64,000 bases of DNA from Kaistella jeonii (GTDB taxonomy: Bacteria; Bacteroidota; Bacteroidia; Flavobacteriales; Weeksellaceae): contig NZ_JSYL01000002.1 in the NCBI RefSeq assembly GCF_000812865.1, positions 496,001 to 560,000 on the forward strand, given 5' to 3'. The translations under genes were made by a program, and so were the position numbers. A model generated the notes under the pieces. The model searched no databases. It saw only the letters and a list, made by a program, of their open reading frames with translations, and was not told the DNA's origin. Of this stretch, positions 33,265 through 42,507 are shown one piece after another; within the stretch, counting starts at the first letter, position 1; each line of letters starts with the position of its first letter.

Positions 33265-34467
33265 ATGAAAAAGTTTTATATTTTAATTTTCGTTTTTAGT
33301 TTCGGATTTATTTTTTCGCAGCAAAAACAAGTGCAGAGAGCTGCGATAGGTTTTCTAAATGTAGAAAATCTTTGGGACACGGTGCCATCAGCAGATTATA
33401 TTGATGGAACCAAAGACGTTCACAATCCTGCATTTCATAGAAGCGTACCAATCGATTCTTTAAAATACCTTGAAACAACCGAAGATTATAAAGGAGAATG
33501 GAGCGATTCACTGCTTATCGGGAAAAAAGTTATTCGTCACCAAATTCTAGCGGATGACTTCACTGAAAACAGCTCTAAAAACTGGAACAAAGAAAAATAC
33601 AATCAAAAACTAGATAACGAAGCGAAAGTTATTTCTGAACTCGGAAGACAATATACCAATGACAATCCTGTAATTGTAGGATTACTCGAAGTTGAAAACA
33701 GACAAGTTATCGAAGACCTCATCAAAAAACCAGCTTTGGCAAAAAGCAACTATGGTATCGTACATTACAATTCTTATGATGCAAGAGGAATTGATATTGC
33801 AATCATCTATCAAAAAAGCAGATTCAAAGTTACCGATTCTTATGCAAAAGACATCAAAATCTATAATGATGAAGGGAAAAGATCTTACACCAGAGGCGTT
33901 TTGGTAATAAGAGGTCTTTTAGACGGTGAAAAAGTAGGAATCTTTATGAATCACTGGCCATCAAGAAGTGGTGGTGAAGCAAAATCTTTACCAAGACGTG
34001 CTGCTGCTGCAAAAGTACTGAAAGGTGAAATGGATAAAGCCAGAGCCGAAGATCCAGACAGAAAATTATTTGCAATGGGTGATTTCAATGATGATCCGGT
34101 AAGTCCAAGTGTGAAAAAACTTTTGGGAGCTGTTGGCGAACCTGCACAATTATCGGAGACATCGCCGTATTATAACTTAATGTATAAATTGTATAAAGGA
34201 GGTGTTGCCTCCTTAGCTTACCGCGACGCTCCAAATCTTTTCGACCAGATCATTGTTTCCAAAAACTTGTATTCTACAGAGAAATTAACTCCGACTTACA
34301 GTATTTTCAAAGCGGAAATTTTTGCACCTTCATATTTGATCAATGATTCAGGACAATGGAAAGGTTATCCTTTGAGATCTTGGGATGGCGACCGTTTTAC
34401 AGGTGGTTATAGTGATCACTTTCCAGCAGTATCTATTATCCAGAGAGAATTTAAGTCTTCAAAATAG
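33265..34467 (+). CDS. Secreted endonuclease/exonuclease/phosphatase-family protein
   Basis: A 400-residue exported protein (signal peptide ending FSFGFIFSQ). It has the DNase I-like fold signatures: GFLNVENLWD at the start, GLLEVENRQV, the catalytic NHWPSRSGG, GDFNDDP and YSDHFPAV near the end. Family members cut DNA/RNA or remove phosphate from inositol phosphates or sphingolipids. It is divergent from a TonB receptor plus DUF5689 lipoprotein, a frequent arrangement in Bacteroidota. A nuclease feeding an uptake system is the simplest reading. It ends in a strong terminator. Confidence 0.88.
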   Translation: MKKFYILIFVFSFGFIFSQQKQVQRAAIGFLNVENLWDTVPSADYIDGTKDVHNPAFHRSVPIDSLKYLETTEDYKGEWSDSLLIGKKVIRHQILADDFTENSSKNWNKEKYNQKLDNEAKVISELGRQYTNDNPVIVGLLEVENRQVIEDLIKKPALAKSNYGIVHYNSYDARGIDIAIIYQKSRFKVTDSYAKDIKIYNDEGKRSYTRGVLVIRGLLDGEKVGIFMNHWPSRSGGEAKSLPRRAAAAKVLKGEMDKARAEDPDRKLFAMGDFNDDPVSPSVKKLLGAVGEPAQLSETSPYYNLMYKLYKGGVASLAYRDAPNLFDQIIVSKNLYSTEKLTPTYSIFKAEIFAPSYLINDSGQWKGYPLRSWDGDRFTGGYSDHFPAVSIIQREFKSSK

Positions 34468-34487
34468 ATCATTAAAAAAATGATATA

Positions 34488-34520
34488 AAGACCGGAGTTG
34501 ATTCAACTTCGGTCTTTTTT
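34488..34520 (+). terminator. Rho-independent terminator after the endonuclease/phosphatase gene
   Basis: AAGACCGGAGTTG pairs with CAACTTCGGTCTT (one wobble) and is followed by six T. Confidence 0.9.
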
Positions 34521-34549
34521 ATTTTATATCTTTAACTTAAAATTACGCA

Positions 34550-34966
34550 ATGAAAAAAATGTTTTATTTAATAATGATTTCGCTCTTCGTCATCAGTTGT
34601 GCTCCTCAAAATAAAATAGCGGACACGAAAGAAAACCACGAGATCAAACCAACCAAAAACGATGATGGAGAATGGGAACTGGATGTTCTGGATACGCAGT
34701 ATGACTATTTTCTTACCGCAATTGCGAAACCTATGAGCATGTATTCTGAAAGTTATTTAAAAAGCCGAAACACTTTTCTGGTCACCGAATGGAATTCCTA
34801 TTATTTTTCTGGAAGATATAGAAATGTTATTGAATCTTCAATAGATTACAATTCCAATGAGAATTATGGGATTAAATTTGAGTATCGCTTATACCAAGTT
34901 TTCGCTTATGTTCAATGGAAATATGGTCTAAAAATGAATGGCTTAAGTCAGTCGGATATTCGATAA
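34550..34966 (+). CDS. DUF6146-like lipoprotein
   Basis: A 138-residue lipoprotein (VISC, Cys17). The core reads DDGEWELDVLDTQYDYFLTA, then a conserved aromatic-rich part (YSESYLKSRNTFLVTEWN, YYFSGRYRNVIESS, YNSNENYGIKFEYRLYQVFAYVQWKYG). This pattern fits the uncharacterised DUF6146 family of Bacteroidota. Function unknown. It is a single-gene unit: the preceding terminator isolates it from the phosphatase gene, and the following hairpin serves both it and the convergent sod gene. Confidence 0.65.
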   Translation: MKKMFYLIMISLFVISCAPQNKIADTKENHEIKPTKNDDGEWELDVLDTQYDYFLTAIAKPMSMYSESYLKSRNTFLVTEWNSYYFSGRYRNVIESSIDYNSNENYGIKFEYRLYQVFAYVQWKYGLKMNGLSQSDIR

Positions 34967-35003
34967 TTCAAATTTCCACTAAAGGTTTTCAAAATATATA
35001 AAA

Positions 35004-35029
35004 AAAGGTTCAGAAATTTCTGAACCTTT
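35004..35029. terminator. Bidirectional terminator between the DUF6146-like and sod genes
   Basis: AAAGGTTCAGAAA / TTTCTGAACCTTT is a perfect 13-bp palindrome with A and T runs on both sides. Confidence 0.85.
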
Positions 35030-35050
35030 AATTATTATAAGAAAATTCGA

Positions 35051-35644
35051 TTATTTATTGAATTTCTCTTCAACTTTATCCCAATTGATCACCTCAAAAA
35101 ATGCGGTAACGTAATCTGGTCTTTTATTTTGATATTTCAAGTAATACGCATGTTCCCAAACATCAAGACCCAAAAGTGGAGTTCCCTGGCAATCTGCAAC
35201 AGGCATCAAAGGATTATCTTGATTCGGTGAAGAACAAACCGCAACAGATCCATCTGCTTTTTTGCACAACCAAGCCCAACCTGAACCGAATCTTGTTTTT
35301 GCAGCTTCAGTAAAATCAGTTTTAAATTTTTCAAAACCTCCATATGTTTCAATTGCTGCTTTTACATTTCCAACTGGCTCCTTACTTCCTCCTGGAGTTA
35401 AGATTTCCCAGAAAAGAGAGTGGTTAAAATGACCACCACCATTATTTCTAACCGCAGGCTTATCAGTTCCTGTTTTGCAAACTTCTTCGATGGTTTTACC
35501 TTCTAAATCTGTTCCTGCAATTGCTTTATTCAAATTATCTACATAACCTTGATGGTGTTTAGTATAATGGATTTCCATTGTTTTTGCATCAATTGTTGGT
35601 TCTAATGCGTCGTACGCATATCCTAATTCTGGTAGTGTGAACAT
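35051..35644 (-). CDS. Superoxide dismutase (Fe/Mn type)
   Basis: A 197-residue cytosolic enzyme that disproportionates superoxide. The four metal ligands are H26 (EIHYTKHH), H75 (GGGHFNHS), D161 and H165 ([10 protein letters not shown]). The size and the N-terminal [15 protein letters not shown] are typical of the Fe/Mn family. Whether iron or manganese is used cannot be settled from these motifs, so no sodA/sodB name is given. The gene is monocistronic; a -7 element TAAATTTG lies at 35671-35678 on the minus strand. Confidence 0.96.
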   Translation of the reverse strand: MFTLPELGYAYDALEPTIDAKTMEIHYTKHHQGYVDNLNKAIAGTDLEGKTIEEVCKTGTDKPAVRNNGGGHFNHSLFWEILTPGGSKEPVGNVKAAIETYGGFEKFKTDFTEAAKTRFGSGWAWLCKKADGSVAVCSSPNQDNPLMPVADCQGTPLLGLDVWEHAYYLKYQNKRPDYVTAFFEVINWDKVEEKFNK

Positions 35645-35670
35645 AATTTTTTGGTTTTAATGTTATTACC

Positions 35671-35678
35671 CAAATTTA
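35671..35678 (-). promoter_or_regulatory. -7 promoter element of sod
   Basis: On the minus strand TAAATTTG, giving a leader of about 20-26 nt before ATG 35644. Confidence 0.5.
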
Positions 35679-35744
35679 ATCATTAATTAGACCAATTCCA
35701 AAAACCACAGATTGTTTTAGTAAATCTTTAACATTGCTAAAAAA

Positions 35745-35770
35745 GAAAAACCGCTCAAAAGAACGGTTTT
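35745..35770 (-). terminator. Rho-independent terminator after rho
   Basis: AAAACCG / CGGTTTT stem with a 10-nt loop; a T-rich tract follows on the minus strand, 23 bases after the rho stop. Confidence 0.7.
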
Positions 35771-35792
35771 AATTTTAATATTTAAAAATATT

Positions 35793-37733
35793 TTATCGAT
35801 TCATCGACATCAAAAACTCTTCGTTGTTCAAAGTATTTTTCATGCTTTTGTTTACAAATTCCATTGCTTCGACTGGATTCATATCTGCTAAATATTTTCT
35901 TAGGATCCACATTCTCTGCTGCGTTGTTTCATCCATCAAAAGATCATCTCTTCTTGTACTCGAAGAAACCAGGTCGATCGCAGGATACGTTCTTTTATTC
36001 GCGATTTTTCGGTCTAACTGAAGTTCCATATTTCCGGTTCCTTTAAATTCCTCGAAAATCACTTCATCCATTTTCGAACCTGTATCGATCAATGCTGTTG
36101 CAATAATAGTCAATGAACCACCGCCTTCAATATTTCTTGCCGCTCCGAAAAAACGTTTTGGTTTGTGCAATGCATTTGCATCAACACCACCGGAAAGAAT
36201 TTTTCCTGAAGCCGGAGTTACGGTGTTATAAGCTCTTGCCAAACGCGTTATTGAATCTAATAAGATCACAACATCATGACCACATTCTACCATTCTTTGT
36301 GCTTTCGACAGAACCAGATTTGCCACTTTTACGTGTTTGTCTGCAGGTTCATCAAATGTAGAAGCAATTACTTCTGCATTTACGCTTCTTTCCATATCGG
36401 TTACCTCTTCTGGTCTTTCATCAATGAGTAAGATCATCATATAAGCTTCTGGATGATTGGCAGAAATTGAATTCGCAATATCCTTCAACAACATGGTTTT
36501 ACCGGTTTTCGGTTGCGCCACAATCATTGCTCTTTGTCCTTTTCCTATTGGCGTAAACAGATCAACAATTCTTGTAGAAAGCGTTGAATTTTTTCCAGTT
36601 AAATTAAATTTCTCTTCCGGAAATAATGGCGTTAAGAATTCAAAAGAAACTCGGTCTTTAATGAATTCCATATCGCGACCATTCACTTCTGTAGGCTTTA
36701 ATAAAGAGAAATATTTCTCGCCTTCTTTTGGTAAACGCACGATTCCTTTTACAGTATCTCCCGTTTTCAAAGCATAATTACGAATCTGATTCGTAGAAAC
36801 GTAAACATCGTCGGGAGAAGAAATGTAAGAGAAATCTGAAGAACGTAAGAAACCGTAGTTGTCTGGAAGGATTTCCAAAACACCTTCAATCGTTACTAAA
36901 CCATCGAAATTAAATTCTTTTTTCGCCGGCTCCTCGTGAGAATCTGCGTTTTGCTGATTTTTGTTTTGGTTAGGGTTTTTATTTTGGTTCGGATTCCTGT
37001 TTTGATTAGGATGATGCGGTTTATTCTGATTGGGATTCTGATTAGGATTGGGGTTTTGATTCCCGTTTCCATTTTGATTTACATTACCACTTCCGTTCTG
37101 ATTACCGTTTCCGCTTTGATTTACATTACCGTTTCCGTTCTGTTCCTGATTGGGATTTTGATTCGGATTCGGGTTTTTATTCTGATTCGGGTTTTGGTTC
37201 TGATTAGGATTCTGATTTGGGTTTTTCGCCTTCAGCTGTTTTACCTCAGATTCCTTCTCTGTCACAACCTCATCTACGGAATTATCAGCAGACATTTGCT
37301 CCTGTGCTTGTGGCGTTCGCTGTCTTTTTTTCTTCTGTTCAGAATTTTGTTTTTTCGGTTCTTCCGTTGTAGGTTGAACATTTTCCTTCTTTAAATCCTC
37401 AGAATTAGATTCCTCAACCATTGCAACCGCATTTTCTGTAATCTCGTCTGCAACAGCAACAACTTCAGCCGGTTTCTCGACTTTCTTTTTAGGTGCTGGT
37501 TTTTTTGCAACCGGTTTTTTTGGCGCAGGAGTTGAATTTTCTTCTGTAATCATAGGAGTTTGAGTGGCGTTATAATAATCTTTTGCAACTTTCGAGTTCG
37601 AAGCCTGAAAATCCAGGATTGCAAAAACTTTATCATTTTCTGTGCTATTTTTAGCAACTTTAACGCCTAAATCTTGGGTGATTTTAGCCAAATCCGTATC
37701 GGATTTCGACTTTAACGTTTCGATATTGAACAT
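35793..37733 (-). CDS. rho: Transcription termination factor Rho with a long Asn-rich insertion
   Basis: A 646-residue ring helicase that ends transcripts. The N-terminus ([19 protein letters not shown]) is the Rho N-domain; the RNA-binding cold-shock-like domain starts at about 275 ([18 protein letters not shown]); the RecA-like motor has Walker [10 protein letters not shown] and Walker [14 protein letters not shown], followed by the Q/R-loop region [14 protein letters not shown]. Standard Rho is about 420 residues; the extra length is a low-complexity linker between the N-domain and RNA-binding domain, Lys/Glu/Ala-rich at first and then almost pure Asn, Pro, Gln and Gly. A similar disordered insertion in Bacteroides Rho drives phase separation. 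Confidence 0.97.
   Translation of the reverse strand: MFNIETLKSKSDTDLAKITQDLGVKVAKNSTENDKVFAILDFQASNSKVAKDYYNATQTPMITEENSTPAPKKPVAKKPAPKKKVEKPAEVVAVADEITENAVAMVEESNSEDLKKENVQPTTEEPKKQNSEQKKKRQRTPQAQEQMSADNSVDEVVTEKESEVKQLKAKNPNQNPNQNQNPNQNKNPNPNQNPNQEQNGNGNVNQSGNGNQNGSGNVNQNGNGNQNPNPNQNPNQNKPHHPNQNRNPNQNKNPNQNKNQQNADSHEEPAKKEFNFDGLVTIEGVLEILPDNYGFLRSSDFSYISSPDDVYVSTNQIRNYALKTGDTVKGIVRLPKEGEKYFSLLKPTEVNGRDMEFIKDRVSFEFLTPLFPEEKFNLTGKNSTLSTRIVDLFTPIGKGQRAMIVAQPKTGKTMLLKDIANSISANHPEAYMMILLIDERPEEVTDMERSVNAEVIASTFDEPADKHVKVANLVLSKAQRMVECGHDVVILLDSITRLARAYNTVTPASGKILSGGVDANALHKPKRFFGAARNIEGGGSLTIIATALIDTGSKMDEVIFEEFKGTGNMELQLDRKIANKRTYPAIDLVSSSTRRDDLLMDETTQQRMWILRKYLADMNPVEAMEFVNKSMKNTLNNEEFLMSMNR
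36940..37228 (-). repeat. Low-complexity NPNQ/NGNG-coding tract within rho
   Basis: About 96 codons encode short tandem units such as NPNQN, NQNPN, NGNGN and NQNKN. The units vary at the codon level, which suggests old repeat growth under amino-acid selection rather than a fresh slippage product. Confidence 0.9.
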
Positions 37734-37862
37734 AAATTGTTATGTAAGAAATAAATTATAAGTATATGTAAGTAAGAAAGTTAAGTCGGGCGACTTGCCT
37801 TTTTTCGGATCGTTTGTAATGCAAATCTACACTAATTTTCGAATAATGCAAAAAATTATCGC

Positions 37863-37870
37863 TATTTTTG
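37863..37870 (+). promoter_or_regulatory. -7 promoter element of the DUF4293 gene
   Basis: TATTTTTG, 18 bases before ATG 37889. The upstream in-frame TTG at 37868 is part of this element, so it is not a start codon. Confidence 0.5.
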
Positions 37871-37888
37871 CACCTCAACTTCATCATA

Positions 37889-38278
37889 ATGTTGCAAAGA
37901 ATACAGACCGTTTGGATATTTCTGGCCATTTTAGGCGCTATATTTTTATTCGTAACCGGACAGGATTTTTCCCTTTTCGGACCCACTCCTTTTATATCTA
38001 TTATTTGTGTAGTTATGATTTTTTTGGGATTCATTAGTATTTTAAGTTACAAAGACCGCAAAAGACAGATTCTGCTGAATAACATCAGCATTTTTATAAA
38101 CGTTTTGTTGCTCGGTTTATTGGCGTATTGGTTACTCACTTTATCTGGAGGAATTCATTTTCCTGAGAAAGGTATTGAGCCGTTTTTTCCGTTTCTTTCT
38201 ATCATCTGTTTGCTTATTGCAAACGTTTATATTCGAAAAGACGACAGGCTCGTAAAATCTGTAGACAGACTCCGCTAA
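37889..38278 (+). CDS. DUF4293 membrane protein
   Basis: Start taken at ATG 37889 (MLQRIQTVWIFLAIL), because the frame above it overlaps a -7 promoter element. The 129-residue protein has four hydrophobic helices and matches DUF4293, a Bacteroidota family typically beginning MIQR.QT.., with a conserved short basic cytoplasmic loop (SYKDRKRQ) after helix 2 and a second basic tail (RKDDRLVKSVDRLR). It is usually found near rho in this phylum, as here (divergent). Function unknown. Confidence 0.8.
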   Translation: MLQRIQTVWIFLAILGAIFLFVTGQDFSLFGPTPFISIICVVMIFLGFISILSYKDRKRQILLNNISIFINVLLLGLLAYWLLTLSGGIHFPEKGIEPFFPFLSIICLLIANVYIRKDDRLVKSVDRLR

Positions 38279-38302
38279 ACTCACAACGATTTTTTTTGAG
38301 TG

Positions 38303-38334
38303 AAACAGTTCCTTTTTTAGGAGCTGTTTTTTTT
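38303..38334 (+). terminator. Rho-independent terminator after the DUF4293 gene
   Basis: AACAGTTCC / GGAGCTGTT stem (one wobble), T-rich loop, then eight T. Confidence 0.85.
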
Positions 38335-38377
38335 ATGACCAAAACTTAAAAATATTTATCTTTAGCAAAAATTATCT

Positions 38378-39301
38378 ATGTACAGAATTTCTTTCCTTTT
38401 AATATTGATGTATTCTACGCTAAATTACGCTCAGGAAGTTTCAAAAGAAAGAGTAATAACCGTTCTTTCAAAACTGGCTTCCGATGAAATGAAAGGCCGC
38501 GAAATTGGAACTCCCGAAAATGATTCTGCTGCAATCTATATCGCAAAACAATTTGCAGACAATAAACTAAGATATTGTATCGGTGACTCTTATTTAGTTC
38601 CTTTTGAGTATAAAGGAAAAACAGTTTATAATGTTTGCGGAATTAAGAAAGGAAAGTCCGATAAAATCTTAGCGTTTACGGCGCATTTCGATCATATTGG
38701 CACAAGCGAAAACACCGAAGATAAAGTGTTTAATGGCGCAGATGATAATGCAAGTGGCGTAACAACCGTCATTGGTTTAGCAGATTTTTTCAAAACTGAA
38801 AAGCCTGATTTCTCTATGATGTTCATCGCTTTTAATGGCGAGGAAAAAGGAATGAAAGGATCAAAAGCCATTTCCGACCTTGAAAGTTTACAGTCCAAAT
38901 ACCAAAATATTACAGCTTTATTCAATTTCGAAATGGTAGCGACAGTTTCCAAATTTGGTCCTAACGCCTTATATATGACGGGTGACGAATTTTCAGATTT
39001 GGACGAACTGTTTAATGGCAGAGCGGTAAATGGTCTTCAAATATTTCCCGACCCTTATTTAGGGCAAAATCTTTTTTACCGTTCCGACAACGTGAGTTTT
39101 GTGAAAAAGAAAATCGTTGCACATTCTTTTTCGACAGTAGATATGAATACTGCGCGACATTACCATCAACTGAATGATAATTTAGAAATTGTAAACTTTG
39201 ATAATCTGACTCAAATTATCAACAACATGGGAAAAACATTCGAGAAATTAACACCGGAAAATTTTAAACCGACCTATAATAATAAGGTCGATTTTAATTA
39301 A
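38378..39301 (+). CDS. Secreted M28-family metallopeptidase
   Basis: A 307-residue exported peptidase (signal peptide MYRISFLLILMYSTLNYAQ). Zinc ligands and catalytic residues of family M28 are visible: AHFDHIG (His, Asp), NGADDNASGV (bridging Asp), FNGEEKGMKGS (catalytic Glu and metal Glu), and a later His in the RHYHQLND segment. M28 aminopeptidases release N-terminal amino acids. The start at 38378 gives a clean signal peptide. The MsbA-like exporter follows 50 bases later. Confidence 0.9.
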   Translation: MYRISFLLILMYSTLNYAQEVSKERVITVLSKLASDEMKGREIGTPENDSAAIYIAKQFADNKLRYCIGDSYLVPFEYKGKTVYNVCGIKKGKSDKILAFTAHFDHIGTSENTEDKVFNGADDNASGVTTVIGLADFFKTEKPDFSMMFIAFNGEEKGMKGSKAISDLESLQSKYQNITALFNFEMVATVSKFGPNALYMTGDEFSDLDELFNGRAVNGLQIFPDPYLGQNLFYRSDNVSFVKKKIVAHSFSTVDMNTARHYHQLNDNLEIVNFDNLTQIINNMGKTFEKLTPENFKPTYNNKVDFN

Positions 39302-39351
39302 TCAGCGTCACAATTCTAAATTCCTTAATTTTGCTCCCGAAATTCCCTTAA

Positions 39352-41190
39352 ATGAAACCATTAAAACGCATTCTTTCTATTGCAAAACCTCATCAAAGAT
39401 ACCTTTACGGAAGTATTATTTTTAATCTACTCTATTCTTTACTCCAGATCTTTTCCATCGTGACAATGCTTCCGATCCTGCGGATTTTATTTAAGCTGGA
39501 TAAAGAAGTTGACACGAACATCGTTCCTGTTTATAGCGGTAGATTCGCAGATTATTTTGGGTATATGAAAGATATGGCTTATTATAAAATCCAGCTCAAT
39601 ATCAATGAATACGGCGCGATTCAGGTTTTAGCAGTGCTTTGTAGTATTACGGCTGTAGCATTTTTGCTTCGAAATCTTTTCAGATATTTAGGATCTTATC
39701 TTTTGGTGAATTACCGCGTTGGAATTACGAAAGATCTGCGCACCGCCATGTATGATAAATTCCTGAAATTACCCGTTTCATTTTTTACAGAACAGAGAAA
39801 AGGCGATATGATGTCTAGAATCTCAAATGATATCGGCGCCGTAGAAGGTGGAATCATGGGAAGCTTGGTTGATGTTTTGAACGCTCCTTTTATGATCATC
39901 GCGTCTTTAATTACGTTATTCATTCTTTCACCGCAATTAACTTTATTTTCGCTTTTGGTATTTCCAATAATGGGTTTGATCATTGCGTGGGTTGGAAAAA
40001 GCTTGAAAAGACACGCCACTGCAGCACAGGAAGAATTGGGGAATTTATTTTCTTTAGTAGATGAAACCTTGAAATCTTCAAAAGTTATCAAAATCTTTAA
40101 CGCTGATAAAATCCTAAAAAACAGATTTAATCTCACGACAGATAACTGGCAGAAATACGCGATCGGAATGAGCCGCAGAAGAGAACTTGCTTCACCAATG
40201 AGTGAATTTTTGGGTTCCGTCACTTTATTAATAATCACCTGGTTTGCAGGAACAGAAATCATTAATGGAACCAATAAAGATCCTGTGACATTCTTAGCTT
40301 TTATCGGAGTTTTCTTCCAGATTTTAGATCCGGCGAAAAAATTGTCTAATGCTTTTTCTTCTATTCAGGGTGGAATGGCAAGTTTAGATCGAGTTTCTGA
40401 AGTTTTAGATTATGATTTAAAAATTGATGAAATTCCAAATCCAACTCCTATTTCTACTCTAAAAAATCAAATTGAATTTAAAAATATCGGTTTCTTTTAC
40501 GATAAGGATAATGTGATCTTAAAAAATTTCGATCTTACCATTCCGAAGGGAAAAACCATCGCTTTGGTCGGCCAATCCGGTTCTGGAAAAACAACGATCG
40601 CCAATTTACTGGCGCGTTTTTATGATGTTTCTGAAGGTGAAATTCTGATTGATGGTGAAAATATTAAGAATTTAAAAGTTCAGGAATACCGTCATCTTTT
40701 GGGAATGGTTACGCAGGAATCTGTTTTGTTTAATGATTCCATCTTCAACAATATCTTGATGGGAAAACCCGACGCAACGGAAGAGGAAGTGATGGCGGCG
40801 GCGAAAATTGCCAATGCTCACGAGTTTATTCAGAATTTACCCGATCAATATTATACCAATATCGGTGATGATGGAAATAAATTATCGGGCGGACAAAAAC
40901 AAAGAGTTTCTATTGCGAGAGCCGTTCTGAAAAATCCTCCAATAATGATTTTGGATGAGGCGACTTCTGCTTTAGATACAGAGTCTGAAAGATTTGTTCA
41001 GGATGCTTTAGAAAAAATGATGGAAAACCGAACTTCATTGGTGATCGCGCACCGACTTTCAACCATTCAAAAAGCCGACTGGATCGTAGTAATGGAACGT
41101 GGAATTATCGTTGAACAGGGAACACATCAGGATTTATTTGGTAAAAATGGGATTTATAGAAAACTGGTTGATCTGCAGAATTTTGGGTAA
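39352..41190 (+). CDS. ABC exporter, MsbA-like (membrane domain fused to ATPase)
   Basis: A 612-residue half-transporter. Residues about 15-345 hold six helices (ABC type I exporter domain, including RVGITKDLRTAMYDKFLKLP and FTEQRKGDMMSRISND); from about 375 the ATPase has Walker A GQSGSGKTT, the Q-loop GMVTQESVLFN, the signature LSGGQKQRVSIARA, Walker B IMILDEATSALD and the H-loop VIAHRLS. It works as a homodimer. The sequence type fits MsbA, the lipid A flippase, but related drug or lipid exporters look alike. A small TonB-like gene follows nine bases later. Confidence 0.9.
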   Translation: MKPLKRILSIAKPHQRYLYGSIIFNLLYSLLQIFSIVTMLPILRILFKLDKEVDTNIVPVYSGRFADYFGYMKDMAYYKIQLNINEYGAIQVLAVLCSITAVAFLLRNLFRYLGSYLLVNYRVGITKDLRTAMYDKFLKLPVSFFTEQRKGDMMSRISNDIGAVEGGIMGSLVDVLNAPFMIIASLITLFILSPQLTLFSLLVFPIMGLIIAWVGKSLKRHATAAQEELGNLFSLVDETLKSSKVIKIFNADKILKNRFNLTTDNWQKYAIGMSRRRELASPMSEFLGSVTLLIITWFAGTEIINGTNKDPVTFLAFIGVFFQILDPAKKLSNAFSSIQGGMASLDRVSEVLDYDLKIDEIPNPTPISTLKNQIEFKNIGFFYDKDNVILKNFDLTIPKGKTIALVGQSGSGKTTIANLLARFYDVSEGEILIDGENIKNLKVQEYRHLLGMVTQESVLFNDSIFNNILMGKPDATEEEVMAAAKIANAHEFIQNLPDQYYTNIGDDGNKLSGGQKQRVSIARAVLKNPPIMILDEATSALDTESERFVQDALEKMMENRTSLVIAHRLSTIQKADWIVVMERGIIVEQGTHQDLFGKNGIYRKLVDLQNFG

Positions 41191-41199
41191 AAAAAAATT

Positions 41200-41604
41200 A
41201 TGAAAAAACACATGATTTTTTTTGCTTTGATTTTCACCTCCTTTATTTTTGGTCAAAATACGACTTCGCCAACAGTAAATGGTCAAGGACGAAAATCACC
41301 TGATGAACTTATTCCAGCAAAGTTTCCGGAAGGAAATAAAGTTTTCGCGACCCTTTTAAGCTCAAAATTTACCGTTACAAATATCGATTGCAGCGTAACA
41401 GGAATTCAAAAAACATTGATTGAATTTGTTGTGGAAAAAGATGGATCAATAAATGCCATTAAAACTTTTGGAAGCAATGAAAGTCTTAACAAAGAAGCAG
41501 TAAGAACGATAAAATCCATTGTACAAAAATGGACTCCCGCTACTTTAAATGGTGAAAACGTGAGATCAAAATACACGCAGCCATTTAGTTTGGTCTGCCA
41601 ATAA
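41200..41604 (+). CDS. Small secreted TonB C-terminal-like protein (copy 1)
   Basis: A 134-residue protein with a signal peptide (MKKHMIFFALIFTSFIFGQ) and a TonB C-terminal-like domain: KTLIEFVVEKDGSINAIKTFG, EAVRTIKSIVQKWTPATLNGENV and a final strand YTQPFSLV. It lacks the membrane anchor and Pro-rich spacer of true TonB, so it is a soluble or exported look-alike. A paralogue is 390 bases downstream, and each copy is followed by (a remnant of) a DUF2809 gene in opposite orientation, showing a two-gene duplication. Confidence 0.75.
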   Translation: MKKHMIFFALIFTSFIFGQNTTSPTVNGQGRKSPDELIPAKFPEGNKVFATLLSSKFTVTNIDCSVTGIQKTLIEFVVEKDGSINAIKTFGSNESLNKEAVRTIKSIVQKWTPATLNGENVRSKYTQPFSLVCQ

Positions 41605-41613
41605 GTGGCGGCA

Positions 41614-41715
41614 TCATTTTTAATAGATATATAAGAGCGCAACCTGCTTCATAATACATAATATCAATCCAGCTAAAACTGTTTCCAACCACGATTGCGG
41701 CGATACTTCCTTTTT
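41614..41715 (-). pseudogene. Remnant of a DUF2809 gene
   Basis: Read on the minus strand, 41712-41619 encodes GSIAAIVVGNSFSWIDI followed by a diverged tail (MYYEAGCALIYLLK). It matches the C-terminal third of the intact DUF2809 protein at 42508-42891 (GSIAAIVVGNSFSWIDIL, then CYAAGCLFLYIIIK). At the DNA level a 40-base core is nearly identical. Upstream of the matching part only AT-rich sequence with fading similarity remains. This is a decayed duplicate. Confidence 0.85.
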
Positions 41716-41995
41716 TTTACACTTAAAATAACTGCAATTTTGAAGTGTGTATTTAGCAAATTTATACAGGACAACAAGCCATGAATTATTTCTGAGTTCC
41801 TCTATATTTTAAAAAGGTGAAAGAGAAAGTGTAGAATAATCCCTCATTGATAATGCCGCCAATTTAAGAGCATACAAAAAACATTTCCGTCAAAGTATTT
41901 GCATTTAAAAACTCAAATAAAAGATTGCTTTTGAGATGAGAAAATATTTGAGATTGACTTGCATATTTTATTTAAATTTACAAAAATTACATTTT

Positions 41996-42418
41996 ATGCA
42001 GAAATTTATCATTCTTATTATAATATCCTTCAGCAATTTACTGTTTTCGCAACCTCCAAGTCAGGGTCCTCGCAACATTAAAACCATATCAAAAATCGAT
42101 TCTAATTTGGTATATACTGAAGTCGATCAACTACCAGAATTTTCTGCTGGTGGCCTCCCTGCTTTTAGAAATATGATTCATAAGAATTTCAAGAAAAAAA
42201 ATTTTATTGGCGATGGTATGCTTAAAACGGAGATTACATTTTTTGTAGAAAGAGATGGTGCGTTGACTAATATAATTGTAAATGGTCCCAACGCAGATTT
42301 TAACAATGAAGTTAAGCACGCAATCTCCTTAATAAAGGAGAACTGGAATCCTGCAGAAAAAATGGGAGAAAAAGTAAGGTTTAGATACAAAATGCCAATA
42401 ACGATGTTGATTGAGTAA
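41996..42418 (+). CDS. Small secreted TonB C-terminal-like protein (copy 2)
   Basis: Start taken at ATG 41996 (MQKFIILIIISFSNLLFSQ), which gives a normal signal peptide; the frame runs further up to 41936 but that part is not signal-like. The 140-residue protein has the same layout as copy 1: KTEITFFVERDGALTNIIVNG, then AISLIKENWNPAEKMGEKV and YKMPITMLIE. Sequence identity to copy 1 is moderate, so the duplication is not recent or the pair diverged fast. Function unknown. Confidence 0.7.
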   Translation: MQKFIILIIISFSNLLFSQPPSQGPRNIKTISKIDSNLVYTEVDQLPEFSAGGLPAFRNMIHKNFKKKNFIGDGMLKTEITFFVERDGALTNIIVNGPNADFNNEVKHAISLIKENWNPAEKMGEKVRFRYKMPITMLIE

Positions 42419-42507
42419 TATTAAAATCCATATAATCGTAAAGAATTTAGATAGTACTTTGAAAATAATAAAGAGAGAGCTGAAATATAAGCAGTCTTTT
42501 AAAATTA

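Noticed and set aside
36940..37228. A sequencing or assembly artefact in rho
   Set aside because: The frame stays open over about 290 bases with varied codons, and long disordered insertions in Rho are known in Bacteroidota.
36936..37394. A 152-codon plus-strand open frame rich in Ile, Leu, Val and Arg
   Set aside because: It is the antisense of the Asn-rich tract of rho; the repetitive codons keep the opposite strand open.
37756..38037. Frames on both strands in the rho-DUF4293 spacer
   Set aside because: They overlap the promoter and the start of the DUF4293 gene and have no family features.
38692..40274. Long antisense frames within the peptidase and MsbA-like genes
   Set aside because: Sense frames carry complete catalytic motifs; the antisense products look like nothing known.
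41200..42418. True TonB energy transducers
   Set aside because: Both proteins have cleavable signal peptides and lack the membrane anchor and Pro-rich spacer.
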